DNA of 64,000 bases from assembly GCF_015694425.1 (NCBI RefSeq), contig NZ_JADQDN010000001.1, positions 558,001 to 622,000 on the forward strand. Direction: 5' to 3'. Below the pieces are notes generated by a model that was not told the origin of the DNA, did no database searches, and saw nothing but the letters and a program-made list of their open reading frames with translations. Shown here piece after piece: positions 45,817 to 55,373 of this stretch; the first letter of the stretch is position 1; the number at the start of each line of letters is the position of its first letter. This stretch comes from Microvirga terrestris (GTDB taxonomy: Bacteria; Pseudomonadota; Alphaproteobacteria; Rhizobiales; Beijerinckiaceae). The translations under genes were made by a program, and so were the position numbers.

Positions 45817-48129
45817 ATGAGCGACGAGCCAAAGATCAAACCCTATCCGGGCCCTGCAGGTGGGTGGGGCTCCGTCCGCTCCGTCGAAAGCATCCTGGCC
45901 AAGGAGGGGCGACTGGTCAGCGGCAACGCCATTCTACTTAAGCAGAACAAGCCTGACGGTTATGCCTGTGTCAGCTGCGCTTGGGCCAAGCCAGCCGACC
46001 CGCATCCCTTCGAGTATTGCGAGAACGGCGCTAAGGCAACCGCCTGGGAACTCACCACGAAACGGGTGACGCCCGAGTTCTTCGGCAGGCACACTCTTCC
46101 CGAACTGCGGACGTGGTCGGATCACGATCTCGAGGAGGCTGGCCGCCTGACCCACCCCATGAGGTACGATAGTGCTTCTGATACATACGTCCCCGTCAGT
46201 TGGGACAAAGCCTTTCAAGAGATCGGCCAGGAGCTGAAAGGATTCGATCCGCGTCAGGTAGTGCTCTACGCTTCAGGTCGTGCCTCGCTTGAGACATCCT
46301 ATATGTGGGCGCTCTTTGCCCGGCTTTATGGCACCAACAACCTGCCTGATTCCTCCAACATGTGCCACGAGACCACCTCTGTGGCGCTGCCGGAGAGCAT
46401 CGGCGTTCCTGTCGGTACGGTAATTCTCGACGATTTCGAGCTGACCGACTGCATCCTATTCTTTGGCCAGAATGTCGGCACCAACAGCCCGCGCATGCTG
46501 CACCCGCTCCAGGAAGCCTCCAAGCGCGGTGTGCCCATCATCACCTTCAATCCCCTGAAAGAACGTGGCCTGGAGCGCTTCACCAATCCGCAGGCGCCGA
46601 CCGAGATGTTGACCGGGTCGGAGACTCGCATCTCGTCGCAGTATCATCAGGTGAAGATCGGTGGAGACGTGGCGGCTCTCATGGGCCTGGCCAAGATCTT
46701 GATCGAGTCCGATGACAAGGCGCGCGCCACAGGAGGCAGGCCCGTTCTCGACCATGCCTTCATCGCCGAGCATACCCACGGCTTCGAGGAATTCGCGCAG
46801 GCCGCCCGGCAAGCGCAGTGGCCCGAGTTGGAACGCCGTTCAGGTCTTTCCCGCTCAACCCTGGAAGCTGCGGCGACAGCCTATTCCCGCGCGAACGCCG
46901 TCATTGGCATCTACGGGATGGGCCTCACCCAGCACAAGGCGGGCGTCGAGAATGTTCAGATGGTGGTCAACCTGCTGCTCCTGCGCGGGAATATCGGCAA
47001 GCCGGGTGCCGGCATTTGCCCGGTGCGCGGCCATTCCAACGTTCAGGGCCAGCGCACGGTCGGTATTGCAGAGAAGCCCGAACTCGTGCCCCTCGACAAG
47101 CTCAATGAGCAGTATGGCTTCGAGCCGCCGCGCTGGAGGGGCATGACCACGGTGGAGGCCTGCGAAGGCATCATCAAGAATGAAGTCAAAGCCTTCGTCG
47201 CGCTCGGCGGAAACTTCGTGCGCGCCGCTCCGGAAACGGCAGCCTTGGAAGAAGCTTGGACGCGTCTGCGCTTGTCAGTACAGATTTCCACCAAGCTCAA
47301 TCGCAATCATCTGATTCCAGGCGAAGTGACCTACATCCTCCCGTGCCTCGGTCGGATCGAGATCGATGAACAGGCAACAGGACCTCAGGCCGTGGCGGTT
47401 GAGGACTCGACCGCCTGCATCCACGGTTCCAAGGGCATTGCGAAGCCTGCAAGCCCTGATCTCCTGTCCGAGCCGCGTATCGTGGCCGAACTCGCAAAGG
47501 CGACCCTGCCGTCCAATCCCAAGGTGCCATGGGACGAATGGGTGGCCGATTACGCCCGCGTCCGGGATGCCATTGAGAAGACCTATCCGGAGGATTTCCG
47601 CGCCTTCAACGGGCGCATGTGGAAGCCCGGCGGCTTTCATCGCCCGATCGCAGCGCGTGAGCGCCGCTGGAAGACGAAGACCGGCAAAGCGAACTTCGTT
47701 GTGCCGCAAAGCCTTGAGGCCGATCTCGGGATCGCCGAGAATGACCGCGACATTTTCAAGCTCATGACGGTGCGTTCCAACGACCAGTTCAATACGACGG
47801 TTTACGGCTATTACGACCGGTTCAGGGGCGTCCGGGGCACGCGCATGGTGCTCTTCATGAGCCGCAACGACATCGCCCGGCTGAGCCTCCAGGAGGGAGA
47901 CATGGTCACCCTCACGACGGCTGTCGACGATGGCATCGTGCGTCAGGTGAACGGATTGAGAGTCACGCCGTATGATATCCCCGAAGGATGCTGTGCGGCG
48001 TATTATCCCGAATGCAATCCCCTGATCCCGGTCTGGCACCATGCCGACAAGAGCAAGGTGCCGGCGGCGAAGTCGATCCCGATCCGCATCACGCTGCAGC
48101 AGAAGCAATTGCCAGAGGCTGCCGAATGA
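45817..48129 (+). CDS. FdhF/YdeP-family molybdopterin oxidoreductase
   Basis: From ATG 45817 (GGGAGG nine bases upstream) it has 770 residues; ATGs at 45787 and 45799 lack a good site. It has the molybdopterin-oxidoreductase fold with bis-MGD-binding segments (LYASGRASLETSYMWALFARLYGTNN, FFGQNVGTNSPRMLHPLQEA, LLLRGNIGKPGAGICPVRGHSNVQGQRT) and the C-terminal dinucleotide-binding domain. An N-terminal YACVSCAWAKP cysteine pair marks the YdeP group, whose E. coli member is linked to acid resistance but has no settled substrate. It is coupled to fdhD by a 4-base overlap. Confidence 0.9.
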   Translation: MSDEPKIKPYPGPAGGWGSVRSVESILAKEGRLVSGNAILLKQNKPDGYACVSCAWAKPADPHPFEYCENGAKATAWELTTKRVTPEFFGRHTLPELRTWSDHDLEEAGRLTHPMRYDSASDTYVPVSWDKAFQEIGQELKGFDPRQVVLYASGRASLETSYMWALFARLYGTNNLPDSSNMCHETTSVALPESIGVPVGTVILDDFELTDCILFFGQNVGTNSPRMLHPLQEASKRGVPIITFNPLKERGLERFTNPQAPTEMLTGSETRISSQYHQVKIGGDVAALMGLAKILIESDDKARATGGRPVLDHAFIAEHTHGFEEFAQAARQAQWPELERRSGLSRSTLEAAATAYSRANAVIGIYGMGLTQHKAGVENVQMVVNLLLLRGNIGKPGAGICPVRGHSNVQGQRTVGIAEKPELVPLDKLNEQYGFEPPRWRGMTTVEACEGIIKNEVKAFVALGGNFVRAAPETAALEEAWTRLRLSVQISTKLNRNHLIPGEVTYILPCLGRIEIDEQATGPQAVAVEDSTACIHGSKGIAKPASPDLLSEPRIVAELAKATLPSNPKVPWDEWVADYARVRDAIEKTYPEDFRAFNGRMWKPGGFHRPIAARERRWKTKTGKANFVVPQSLEADLGIAENDRDIFKLMTVRSNDQFNTTVYGYYDRFRGVRGTRMVLFMSRNDIARLSLQEGDMVTLTTAVDDGIVRQVNGLRVTPYDIPEGCCAAYYPECNPLIPVWHHADKSKVPAAKSIPIRITLQQKQLPEAAE

Positions 48130-48953
48130 GCCTTAACCTGGAACCGGTCATCCGCCTGCCGCAGACCAGCGTGGACAATGGGGTGTTCGTCGCCGGGGAG
48201 CGGGCGCTGCCGGAAGAGACGCCTGTGGCGCTCACCTATAACGGGTCCACCCACGCGGTGATGATGGCCAGCCCCGCTGATCTGGAGGATTTCGGCCTCG
48301 GCTTCAGTCTATCGGAAGGAATCATTGCCGATCCGGAGGGCCTGACCTCCATGGAGATCGTCGAGCACGATCTTGGTTGCGAGGTCAGAATGTGGCTGCA
48401 GGAAACCTGCCGAGGTGCCTACCAGTCTAGGCGGCGTGCCATGGCTGGGCCGGTCGGCTGCGGATTGTGCGGGGTAGAGTCTCTAGCGGAGGCTGTCCAA
48501 ACAGTGCCGAAGGTCCTCGGCGCTCTTCAATTGCCTCCGAGCGCAATTGCCGCCGCCATGGCGGACTTGTCCAATGCGCAACGGCTCAACAGAGAAGCGA
48601 GAGCCATTCACGCCGCAGCTCTCTGGCGCCCTGGGCAGGGTTTGATTGCCATCCGTGAGGATGTCGGCCGGCACAACGCCCTCGACAAGCTTGCCGGATC
48701 TCTCGCAAGAGCCGGTGAGTCGTGTTTCGCCAGCATGGTGCTTCTGACGAGTCGCGTGTCGGTGGAGATGGTGCAAAAGGCAGCCCGCATGGGAGTTCCG
48801 ATCATCGCCGCGATCTCGGCTCCAACAGCCTTGGCTGTCAGGGTTGCCGATGAATGTGGACTCACCCTGGTGGCCGTGGCGCGAGAAGACTCCTTTGAGG
48901 TCTTTACCCATCCCAAACGCATCCAGCGTCTCGGTGCCTGTATCTCAGCTTAG
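48126..48953 (+). CDS. fdhD: FdhD sulfurtransferase for molybdenum-cofactor maturation
   Basis: From ATG 48126, overlapping the oxidoreductase stop (ATGA), it has 275 residues; the frame is open further upstream but that is shadow. It carries the sulfur-transfer Cys112 and Cys115 in GCGLCG and the VGRHNALDKLAG motif. FdhD delivers sulfur from a cysteine desulfurase to the bis-MGD cofactor, which formate dehydrogenases of this family need. Its coupling to the YdeP-type gene implies that the latter uses a sulfurated Mo site. Its last nine bases overlap the GMC gene on the other strand. Confidence 0.93.
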   Translation: MSLNLEPVIRLPQTSVDNGVFVAGERALPEETPVALTYNGSTHAVMMASPADLEDFGLGFSLSEGIIADPEGLTSMEIVEHDLGCEVRMWLQETCRGAYQSRRRAMAGPVGCGLCGVESLAEAVQTVPKVLGALQLPPSAIAAAMADLSNAQRLNREARAIHAAALWRPGQGLIAIREDVGRHNALDKLAGSLARAGESCFASMVLLTSRVSVEMVQKAARMGVPIIAAISAPTALAVRVADECGLTLVAVAREDSFEVFTHPKRIQRLGACISA

Positions 48954-50633
48954 TGTCGCGACGCTCATGTCACCTTGCTCGGAAAGGCGCGGCCCGAATT
49001 GAGAGGTGCTGGTAGTCGGAAGACCGGTGATGAGTTCTGCGCAACGGCTTCCGAGCATCATTGCAGGTGCGTTCGTGTTGCCCGCATTGATGTTGGGCAT
49101 GGCCGAGAGGTCGCAAACCCGCAGGTTTTCGATTCCGCGGACGCGCAATCTGGAATCCAAAACGGCCATACGGTCGCTCGCCGTGCCCATCCGGCAGGTC
49201 CCACTTGGGTGATAATTCGTTTTCACGAAGCGGCGACAGTGCTTCATGGTTGCTTCGTCACTGATGTCGCCAGGATCAGGAATCGATATGCGCTCGATCC
49301 GCTCAGCGAGGGGAGTGGTCTGGAAGGCTCGGAGGAAGAACCGCTGACCATCGATCATTGCCCGAGCATCATCGGGATGGCTCAGCAGATTGGGCGAGAC
49401 GAGCGGCATGTCGTCCGGATTAGCCGATTTTAGGCGAACATAGCCACGGGACTTAGGCTTCACCACGACTGTGGTGATTGTCAGTCCATAGGTATCCTCG
49501 ACGAGGTTGAGGGTGTCCCGATCCAGGTAAACGATTGGCACGCAGAATGCCTGGATCGTCGGTTCGGCGTCGGGATCGGTCGGGTTGACGAAGGCGCCGG
49601 CTTCGACCCCCGCCGATAGGATTGGCCCCGAGCCGAATAGCCGGAAATGAATACCGTTCAGGAGCATGCGCCAGCCGACCCCCTGTTTATAATAGCCATA
49701 GGGTCCGTTGGCTTTCGCAATCAGCGGCACCTCCGGATGGTCGATAAGATTTTCACCGACGCCAGGAAGATCGGTGATGCAGGGGATCCCGTGCTTCCGC
49801 AACTGGTCGGCTGGTCCGATGCCGGACAGCATCAGAAGCTGTGGTGTCACGAGAGCGCCGGATGCCACGATCACTTCGCCGTCTGCATAGACCTGATGCT
49901 CGACATCCTTTGCATCTCGATAGGTGACACCCACAGCTCGCCCATTCTCGACATCGATCTTTCTCACCCGTGATTGCAGGCGGATGACGAGGTTCGGATT
50001 ATCGGCGAGTGGTGCCAAAAAGGCGTAAGCCGCGCTGCTGCGCCGGCCTCGCCGGTTCATGAACTGGTAGAACCCCACGCCGCGCTGCTTGGGACCGTTA
50101 AAATCGGGATTGAAAGGTTCGCCCAGGGCCTGAACCGCCTGTACGAACCAGCGGGACATGTCGTTGATGTGCCCGGGATCCGACACCAGCAGCGGTCCAT
50201 CGGCGCCATGCAACTCGTTGAAGAACCTGTTGTTGCCTTCCATGGTGCGGAAGTGGGGTAGGACGTCAGCCCAGCTCCAACCGGGATAGTCATTCTCTCC
50301 GTGCAGCAACTCGTGCCATTCATCATAATCGGACGGGCGCCCCCGCATGTAGACCTGCGCGTTGACCGAGGATCCGCCGCCAAGGACATTGGCCTGTGGG
50401 ATATCGTGCACACGCCCGTCCAGATGCTCCTGCGGCACCGTGTGATGGTAGCGCATGTACTTGCTGCCGTTGATCATTTTGAAGATGCCCGGCGGCATGT
50501 CGAGGAGCGGATGGCGATGGGAATAGCCACCTTCGAGGAGCAGGACGCGCCTACCTTCATTGACGAGCCGCGCGGCTGCCACGGAGCCGGAAGACCCGCC
50601 GCCCACCACGATGTAGTCGAAACGCTCTTTCAT
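48945..50633 (-). CDS. GMC-family FAD oxidoreductase (choline dehydrogenase-like)
   Basis: This 562-residue flavoenzyme has the FAD-binding VVGGGSSGSVAAARLVNEG, GGGSSVNAQVYMRG and catalytic HPSGTCRMG near the C-terminus, with NTNAPAMMLGSR. GMC enzymes oxidise primary or secondary alcohols, from choline to sugars. It is the last gene of the minus-strand cluster with the sugar transporter, 42 bases after the enolase gene, so a sugar alcohol or aldose substrate is more likely than choline, though this is inference. It converges on fdhD with a 9-base overlap. Confidence 0.88.
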   Translation of the reverse strand: MKERFDYIVVGGGSSGSVAAARLVNEGRRVLLLEGGYSHRHPLLDMPPGIFKMINGSKYMRYHHTVPQEHLDGRVHDIPQANVLGGGSSVNAQVYMRGRPSDYDEWHELLHGENDYPGWSWADVLPHFRTMEGNNRFFNELHGADGPLLVSDPGHINDMSRWFVQAVQALGEPFNPDFNGPKQRGVGFYQFMNRRGRRSSAAYAFLAPLADNPNLVIRLQSRVRKIDVENGRAVGVTYRDAKDVEHQVYADGEVIVASGALVTPQLLMLSGIGPADQLRKHGIPCITDLPGVGENLIDHPEVPLIAKANGPYGYYKQGVGWRMLLNGIHFRLFGSGPILSAGVEAGAFVNPTDPDAEPTIQAFCVPIVYLDRDTLNLVEDTYGLTITTVVVKPKSRGYVRLKSANPDDMPLVSPNLLSHPDDARAMIDGQRFFLRAFQTTPLAERIERISIPDPGDISDEATMKHCRRFVKTNYHPSGTCRMGTASDRMAVLDSRLRVRGIENLRVCDLSAMPNINAGNTNAPAMMLGSRCAELITGLPTTSTSQFGPRLSEQGDMSVATLS

Positions 50634-50675
50634 CCCTGCATCCTGCTTGAAAAATTCCGGAGGAACTCCGATGCC

Positions 50676-51764
50676 TCAGGCCCTGATCTGATCGAGGCCG
50701 CTCCAGTCGAAAGCGATGCCGTGACCAGGGCGTTTCGGCGCCAGGGCGAAGCCTTCCTGAATCTCCAAGGGCTCAGCGATGTAACGCTCGAGTCCGAAGC
50801 CATGGGCTTCGAGGTAGGAGCGGTTGGGGCAGGCGGCGAGGAGATGCACGGTCACGTCATGGGCGCCATGGCTGGTGACCGGCAGATTGAAGGCCTCCGC
50901 CAGATGGGCGATCTTCATAAACGGCGTGACGCCGCCACAATTGGTGACGTCAGGCTCAGGATATGTGACCGCGCCGCCAGCGATGTAGAGCTTGAATTCC
51001 CAGAGCGTTCGGAGATTTTCACCGGCGGCAATCGGCAGTCCACCCTCTCGCACGATCCGGGCGTGGCCTGCTGGATCATCTGGGATTGTCGGTTCCTCAA
51101 GCCAGGTGAGGTCGAAAGGTTGAAGCGCCCGCGCAGCACGGATTGCGCCATCGACGCTCCATTTCATGTTGGCATCAACCATGAGCGGAAAGCCGGCGCC
51201 GAGATGCTCGCGCATCGCCTTCACGCGCTCCACATCCTCGAACAGATTGGTGCGACCGACCTTCATCTTAATGGCGCGAAAGCCTTTTCCAAGATTGTCG
51301 TCCGTCTGGCGCAAGAGCTTGTCGAGAGGCAGGTCAAGATCGATGCCACCGGCATAGCAAGGCACTTTGGGATCAAAGCCGCCAAGTGCCTTCCAGAGTG
51401 GGAGATTGGCGCGCTTGGCCTTGAGGTCCCACAGGGCCATGTCGAAGGCGGAGAGCGCCAGTACCGTCGGACCGCCGCGGCCGCCGTAATGGAGCGCCCA
51501 CCAGGCTTTGTGCCAGAGGCGCTCGATTTCATCGGCTTCTTCGCCATCCATGATCTCGGGCAACTCGCGGGCAAGGATCGTGTCAATGGCCGCACCGTTG
51601 CGCCCCACCGTGAAGGTATAACCGACGCCCTCAGCGCCATCGGAGTCGCGGATGCGCACCGTGTTGAGTTCGAACGTGCGCATCTCACCATGCATGGAGT
51701 CGGTCAGAACCGTCGGCAGCGGGATGCGGTAGAAGCCGGGTTCGATGGAGGTGATCCGGGGCAT
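50676..51764 (-). CDS. Enolase-superfamily (mandelate racemase type) sugar-acid dehydratase or racemase
   Basis: This 362-residue protein has the MR/MLE active site: Lys166 and Lys168 in AIKMKVG, metal ligands Asp197 (VDANMKW), Glu223 (LEEP) and Glu249 (AAGENL), and an Asp272-His299 dyad (PDVTN / SHGAHD). MR-type enzymes abstract a proton next to a carboxylate and dehydrate aldarates or aldonates such as galactarate, talarate or fuconate. Neighbours (sugar importer, GMC oxidase, AldA-type dehydrogenase) fit a non-phosphorylative sugar-acid path. Exact acid unknown. Confidence 0.88.
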   Translation of the reverse strand: MPRITSIEPGFYRIPLPTVLTDSMHGEMRTFELNTVRIRDSDGAEGVGYTFTVGRNGAAIDTILARELPEIMDGEEADEIERLWHKAWWALHYGGRGGPTVLALSAFDMALWDLKAKRANLPLWKALGGFDPKVPCYAGGIDLDLPLDKLLRQTDDNLGKGFRAIKMKVGRTNLFEDVERVKAMREHLGAGFPLMVDANMKWSVDGAIRAARALQPFDLTWLEEPTIPDDPAGHARIVREGGLPIAAGENLRTLWEFKLYIAGGAVTYPEPDVTNCGGVTPFMKIAHLAEAFNLPVTSHGAHDVTVHLLAACPNRSYLEAHGFGLERYIAEPLEIQEGFALAPKRPGHGIAFDWSGLDQIRA

Positions 51765-51807
51765 AATTATCCTTCGTCCTATTGATTGTCCAATATGCGG
51801 CTAGCTC

Positions 51808-52782
51808 TCAGGCCGTCTCTTGAGCGCGCATGCTCAACCGTGCTTGGATGGCGACAACGAGCAGCAAGAACGCACCGCGAATAACGGATTGCCAATAGGC
51901 TGAGAGGCTGATCCAGCCGAGACCGTTCTCGAAATTCAGGATGTTGAAGATCAGGCCGAGGAGAAGTACGCCGGCCAGCGTCGAGCCGACGGAGCCAACG
52001 CCGCCGGTCAGCAGCGTGCCGCCAACCACGACGGCCGCGATTGCGAACAGCTCCCAGCCGACACCCTCGATTGGCTGACCAGCGCCGAACTGCGCCGCCA
52101 GTATCACACCTGAGAGGCCAGCGAGGCCGCCGCTCGCCAAGTATACGAGTGCTTTCACCCGCTGGGCTGGCAGCCCCATGAGACGGGCCGCGTCCTCGTT
52201 GCCCCCAATCGCGAGCACAGAGCGGCCTAATGAGGTAAAGTTGAGAATGAGAGAGCCGAGAAGATAGGCGATGAGCGCGATCCAGGCTGGAATGGGAAAG
52301 CCCAGGAAATCACCCTGGCCGAGTTCCACAAAGCCGGTCTCATAGGACACAGAAACCGATTGATTATTGGCTAGCAGCAGCGCACAGCCGCTTGCCGCCA
52401 GCATGGTTGCGAGCGTGGCGATGAAGGGCAGGATATTCAATCGAGTAATGATGAAGGCGTTGTAGGCCCCGACTACCAATCCAGCGGCCAAGCCCCCGAG
52501 CAATCCTGGCATTACGCCATAGGGCGAGAGCAGGGCGGCCACGACGCTTCCGAAAGCTGCCGTTGAACCCACCGAGAGATCGATACCGCCGGTGATAATG
52601 ACGAAGCACATCCCGAGCGCAACCAGGGCGAACATGCTGTTGTAGCGCAGCACCGAGAGCACGTTGAAGGCGCCGAGAAAGTTCTCATAGCGCACCCAGC
52701 CGAACAGGATAAGAGCGAAAAGGGCGAGGAGCACCCCGTAACGTCCTGTCCCTTGAAAAAGCTTGAGCGGGATTGAATTCAT
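51808..52782 (-). CDS. yjfF: Sugar ABC permease (YjfF/RbsC-like)
   Basis: This 324-residue permease has 8-10 membrane segments and the RbsC-type motif GGIDLSVGSTAAFGSVVAALL, plus LLTGGVGSVGSTLAGVLLLGLIFNIL near the end. It pairs with the next permease upstream; two different RbsC-like permeases in one operon is the YtfT/YjfF arrangement of the galactofuranose importer. It overlaps that permease by four bases (stop/start). Confidence 0.85.
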   Translation of the reverse strand: MNSIPLKLFQGTGRYGVLLALFALILFGWVRYENFLGAFNVLSVLRYNSMFALVALGMCFVIITGGIDLSVGSTAAFGSVVAALLSPYGVMPGLLGGLAAGLVVGAYNAFIITRLNILPFIATLATMLAASGCALLLANNQSVSVSYETGFVELGQGDFLGFPIPAWIALIAYLLGSLILNFTSLGRSVLAIGGNEDAARLMGLPAQRVKALVYLASGGLAGLSGVILAAQFGAGQPIEGVGWELFAIAAVVVGGTLLTGGVGSVGSTLAGVLLLGLIFNILNFENGLGWISLSAYWQSVIRGAFLLLVVAIQARLSMRAQETA

Positions 52783-53780
52783 CGGCGACCCTGCCGTTGC
52801 AACCAGACGGCCAGCACGATGATGGCAGCCTTCGCCACGAGGGCAGCCGCATCAGGGACGCCGTTGGCGAGAAGCGTGTAGCGGACGAGCTGGATTATGA
52901 GCGCCCCGACCAGGGTGCCGATGACCGTGGCGCGGCCGCCGGTGAGGAGCGTTCCGCCCACTGCTACTGCCGCGATGGCATCGAGCTCCATGCCGAGGCC
53001 GACGAGATTTGCATCTGCGGCAGAATTGCGGGCGATGACGATCAGACCCGCGATGCCGGAGAGAAGACCGCTGATCAGGTAGACCCGCTGCTTCACGGAC
53101 GCGACGGGAATTCCGGACAGCCGGGCGGCCTTCTCATTGCCTCCGATGGCGAGGATCTGACGTCCGAATACGGTCCGCTTGAGCATCCAGGCTGCTGCCG
53201 CCACGATGACGATCATCAGGACTGCCTGGAAGGGGATGCCGAAGACTCGCCCGAGGCCGATGAACTGGAAGCTCGGAAGGTTGAACACCTGCAGATTGCC
53301 GTTGGTGAAGACCTGGGCGATCCCGCGCCCTGCAATGAAGAGCACGAGTGTGGCGATGATCGGCTGAATGCGAAGGCGCGTCACGAGCCAGCCATTGAAC
53401 CAGCCGAGCGCCGCCGCCGCCAGAACCGGCACGATGAAGGCCAGCGCCACGCCAATGGCCGGGTGGGGCAGGAGAAAGAGCTTGCCGAGAAAGATCAGCG
53501 GCGCCAGCGCGCCGGCAATCGCCATGAGAGCGCCGACCGAGAGATCGATGCCGCCCGTGGCGATGACGAGGGTCATCCCGACACCAACGATGACGATGGC
53601 GCAAACCTGGGTGAGATTGACGTTGAGGGTCTGCCACGTGGCGAAGTTCGGCGTGATGGCAAGGTTGACTAAGATCAGGAGCGCCAATGCAATCCAGGCG
53701 CCATAGCGCGTGAGAATGGTTCTGACATCGAAGCGAGGCGCTCCATGCGCCGGGGGCAGGGTGGTCGCCGTATCAGCCAT
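52779..53780 (-). CDS. ytfT: Sugar ABC permease (YtfT/RbsC-like)
   Basis: From ATG 53780 it has 333 residues; GAGAGG six bases upstream supports this over the frame's first ATG at 53810. Membrane segments and GGIDLSVGALMAIAGALAPLI match RbsC-type permeases. The start lies inside the ATPase gene end (8-base overlap) and its stop overlaps the second permease, so all three are translated together. Confidence 0.85.
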   Translation of the reverse strand: MADTATTLPPAHGAPRFDVRTILTRYGAWIALALLILVNLAITPNFATWQTLNVNLTQVCAIVIVGVGMTLVIATGGIDLSVGALMAIAGALAPLIFLGKLFLLPHPAIGVALAFIVPVLAAAALGWFNGWLVTRLRIQPIIATLVLFIAGRGIAQVFTNGNLQVFNLPSFQFIGLGRVFGIPFQAVLMIVIVAAAAWMLKRTVFGRQILAIGGNEKAARLSGIPVASVKQRVYLISGLLSGIAGLIVIARNSAADANLVGLGMELDAIAAVAVGGTLLTGGRATVIGTLVGALIIQLVRYTLLANGVPDAAALVAKAAIIVLAVWLQRQGRR

Positions 53781-55302
53781 GGGCAGCCTCTCGGGCGCTC
53801 TCGTGCCCATGAGCCATGGCAGTCATCACACTCTGCTCGTTCACGGCATCGCCCCTCAACTCGGCAGCGGTGCGGCCATCGCGAAGGACAAAGATGCGGC
53901 TGGCTGCCTCCACCACCTCCTCCAACTCCGACGAGATCATCAGGACGCCGAGGCCCTGTCCAGCCAGCTCTCGGATCAGGCTGAGGATCTCGGCCTTGGC
54001 GCCGACATCGATGCCCCGGGTCGGCTCGTCCAGGATGAGGAGCTTTGGGTTCATGCAGAGCCAGCGGGCCAGCAGCACCTTCTGCTGGTTGCCGCCGGAG
54101 AGTTCACGGATCCGCTGTTCCGGACCGGTGCAGCGGATGCCCAGCCGCTTGATGAAACGGTCCACGATCTCTCGGCTGCGAGCCTCATTCACGATGCCGC
54201 GCCGGGCCAGTTGCGGCATGAGTGCGAGCGTCAGGTTCTCGCGCACGGACATGTCGGGGATGATGCCCTCGAGCTTTCGATCCTCAGAGCAAAAGCCCAT
54301 ACCGGCCCGGATGGCATCCGAAGGTGTCGCTATGGCATTCTCGCGCCTTGCAAAGTCGATTGTGCCGGCATCCGGCCTGTCGGCTCCAAACACGGCACGA
54401 ACGGATTCCGTTCGGCCTGCCCCAAGCAGACCGGCGAGGCCGACGATTTCGCCAGGCCTGACATCGAAGCTGACATCGCTGACCTTGCGGCCGACAGAGA
54501 GGTTTTGGACCTTCAGCACATGTTCACGTGCCTCGCCTGCCGCATCGGCCATGCCATGACCTTCGTGCAGAACCTGCGACAGCTCGCGCCCGAGCATGGA
54601 AGTGACCAGATCGAGCCGGGAAAGTTGGGTCATCGGGGCGACCTGCACGGTGCGGCCGTCGCGCATGATGGTGACCCGATCGCACACGGCATAGAGTTCG
54701 TCGAGCTTATGGCTCACGAAGATCACCGAAACTCCAGCCTCCTTAAGCTGGCGGATGACACCGAACAGCACCCCCACCTCACGTTCGTCGAGAGAGGAAG
54801 TGGGCTCGTCCATGATGACAAGCTTGGCTTCGAAACCGATGGCGCGTGCGATGGCGATCATCTGCTGCACGGCCGTGGGATAGGCCATGAGCGGGCGGCG
54901 CACGTCGATACCGATCTTGAAACGGGCGAGGAGGGCGCGCGCCTCCTCGTGCATGGCGGACCAGTCGAGAAGACCGAAGCGGCGCTTTTCCCGCCCGAGG
55001 CAAATGTTCTCCGTGACGGAACGATAGGGTACGAGATTGATCTCCTGGTAGATCGTGCTGATGCCGGAGCGCTGCGCATCCTGTGGAGAGGAGAACTCCA
55101 CGGGCTTACCGTCAAACAGGATCTCACCGGCATCCTTCCTGTAGTAGCCGGTCAGGATCTTGATCATCGTGGACTTGCCGGCACCGTTCTGGCCGATCAA
55201 TGCATGGACCTCACCTCTCTCCACCACGAGCTCGGCCGAGCGCAGAGCCGGTATGCCGGCGAAGCGCTTGTCGATGCCATGCATGGAAAGAAGTGGCGCC
55301 AT
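53773..55302 (-). CDS. ytfR: Sugar ABC ATPase with two cassettes (YtfR/RbsA-like)
   Basis: From ATG 55302 (GGAG seven bases upstream) it has 509 residues, the usual length; the frame extends to 55443, but those bases overlap the binding-protein gene. Cassette 1 has Walker A GQNGAGKST and Walker B VIMDEPTSSLD. Cassette 2 has the degenerate AGLLGAGRTE instead of a Walker A, ELSGGNQQKVLLARW and LLILDEPTRGIDVG, the normal RbsA asymmetry. It powers the two permeases. Confidence 0.92.
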   Translation of the reverse strand: MAPLLSMHGIDKRFAGIPALRSAELVVERGEVHALIGQNGAGKSTMIKILTGYYRKDAGEILFDGKPVEFSSPQDAQRSGISTIYQEINLVPYRSVTENICLGREKRRFGLLDWSAMHEEARALLARFKIGIDVRRPLMAYPTAVQQMIAIARAIGFEAKLVIMDEPTSSLDEREVGVLFGVIRQLKEAGVSVIFVSHKLDELYAVCDRVTIMRDGRTVQVAPMTQLSRLDLVTSMLGRELSQVLHEGHGMADAAGEAREHVLKVQNLSVGRKVSDVSFDVRPGEIVGLAGLLGAGRTESVRAVFGADRPDAGTIDFARRENAIATPSDAIRAGMGFCSEDRKLEGIIPDMSVRENLTLALMPQLARRGIVNEARSREIVDRFIKRLGIRCTGPEQRIRELSGGNQQKVLLARWLCMNPKLLILDEPTRGIDVGAKAEILSLIRELAGQGLGVLMISSELEEVVEAASRIFVLRDGRTAAELRGDAVNEQSVMTAMAHGHESAREAAHG

Positions 55303-55334
55303 GGAAGCTCCATTCATGTGTTCAGTTACACAAG

Positions 55335-55368
55335 AAAGGTGCTGCCCAATGTCATGGGCAGCGCCTTT
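55335..55368 (-). repeat. 13-bp stem-loop between binding-protein and ATPase genes
   Basis: Arms of 13 bases pair with one G-T/G-U wobble around an 8-base loop, six bases past the binding-protein stop. As in the SQ operon, it probably limits read-through or protects the upstream mRNA, keeping the binding protein in excess. Confidence 0.6.
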
Positions 55369-55373
55369 GCGGT

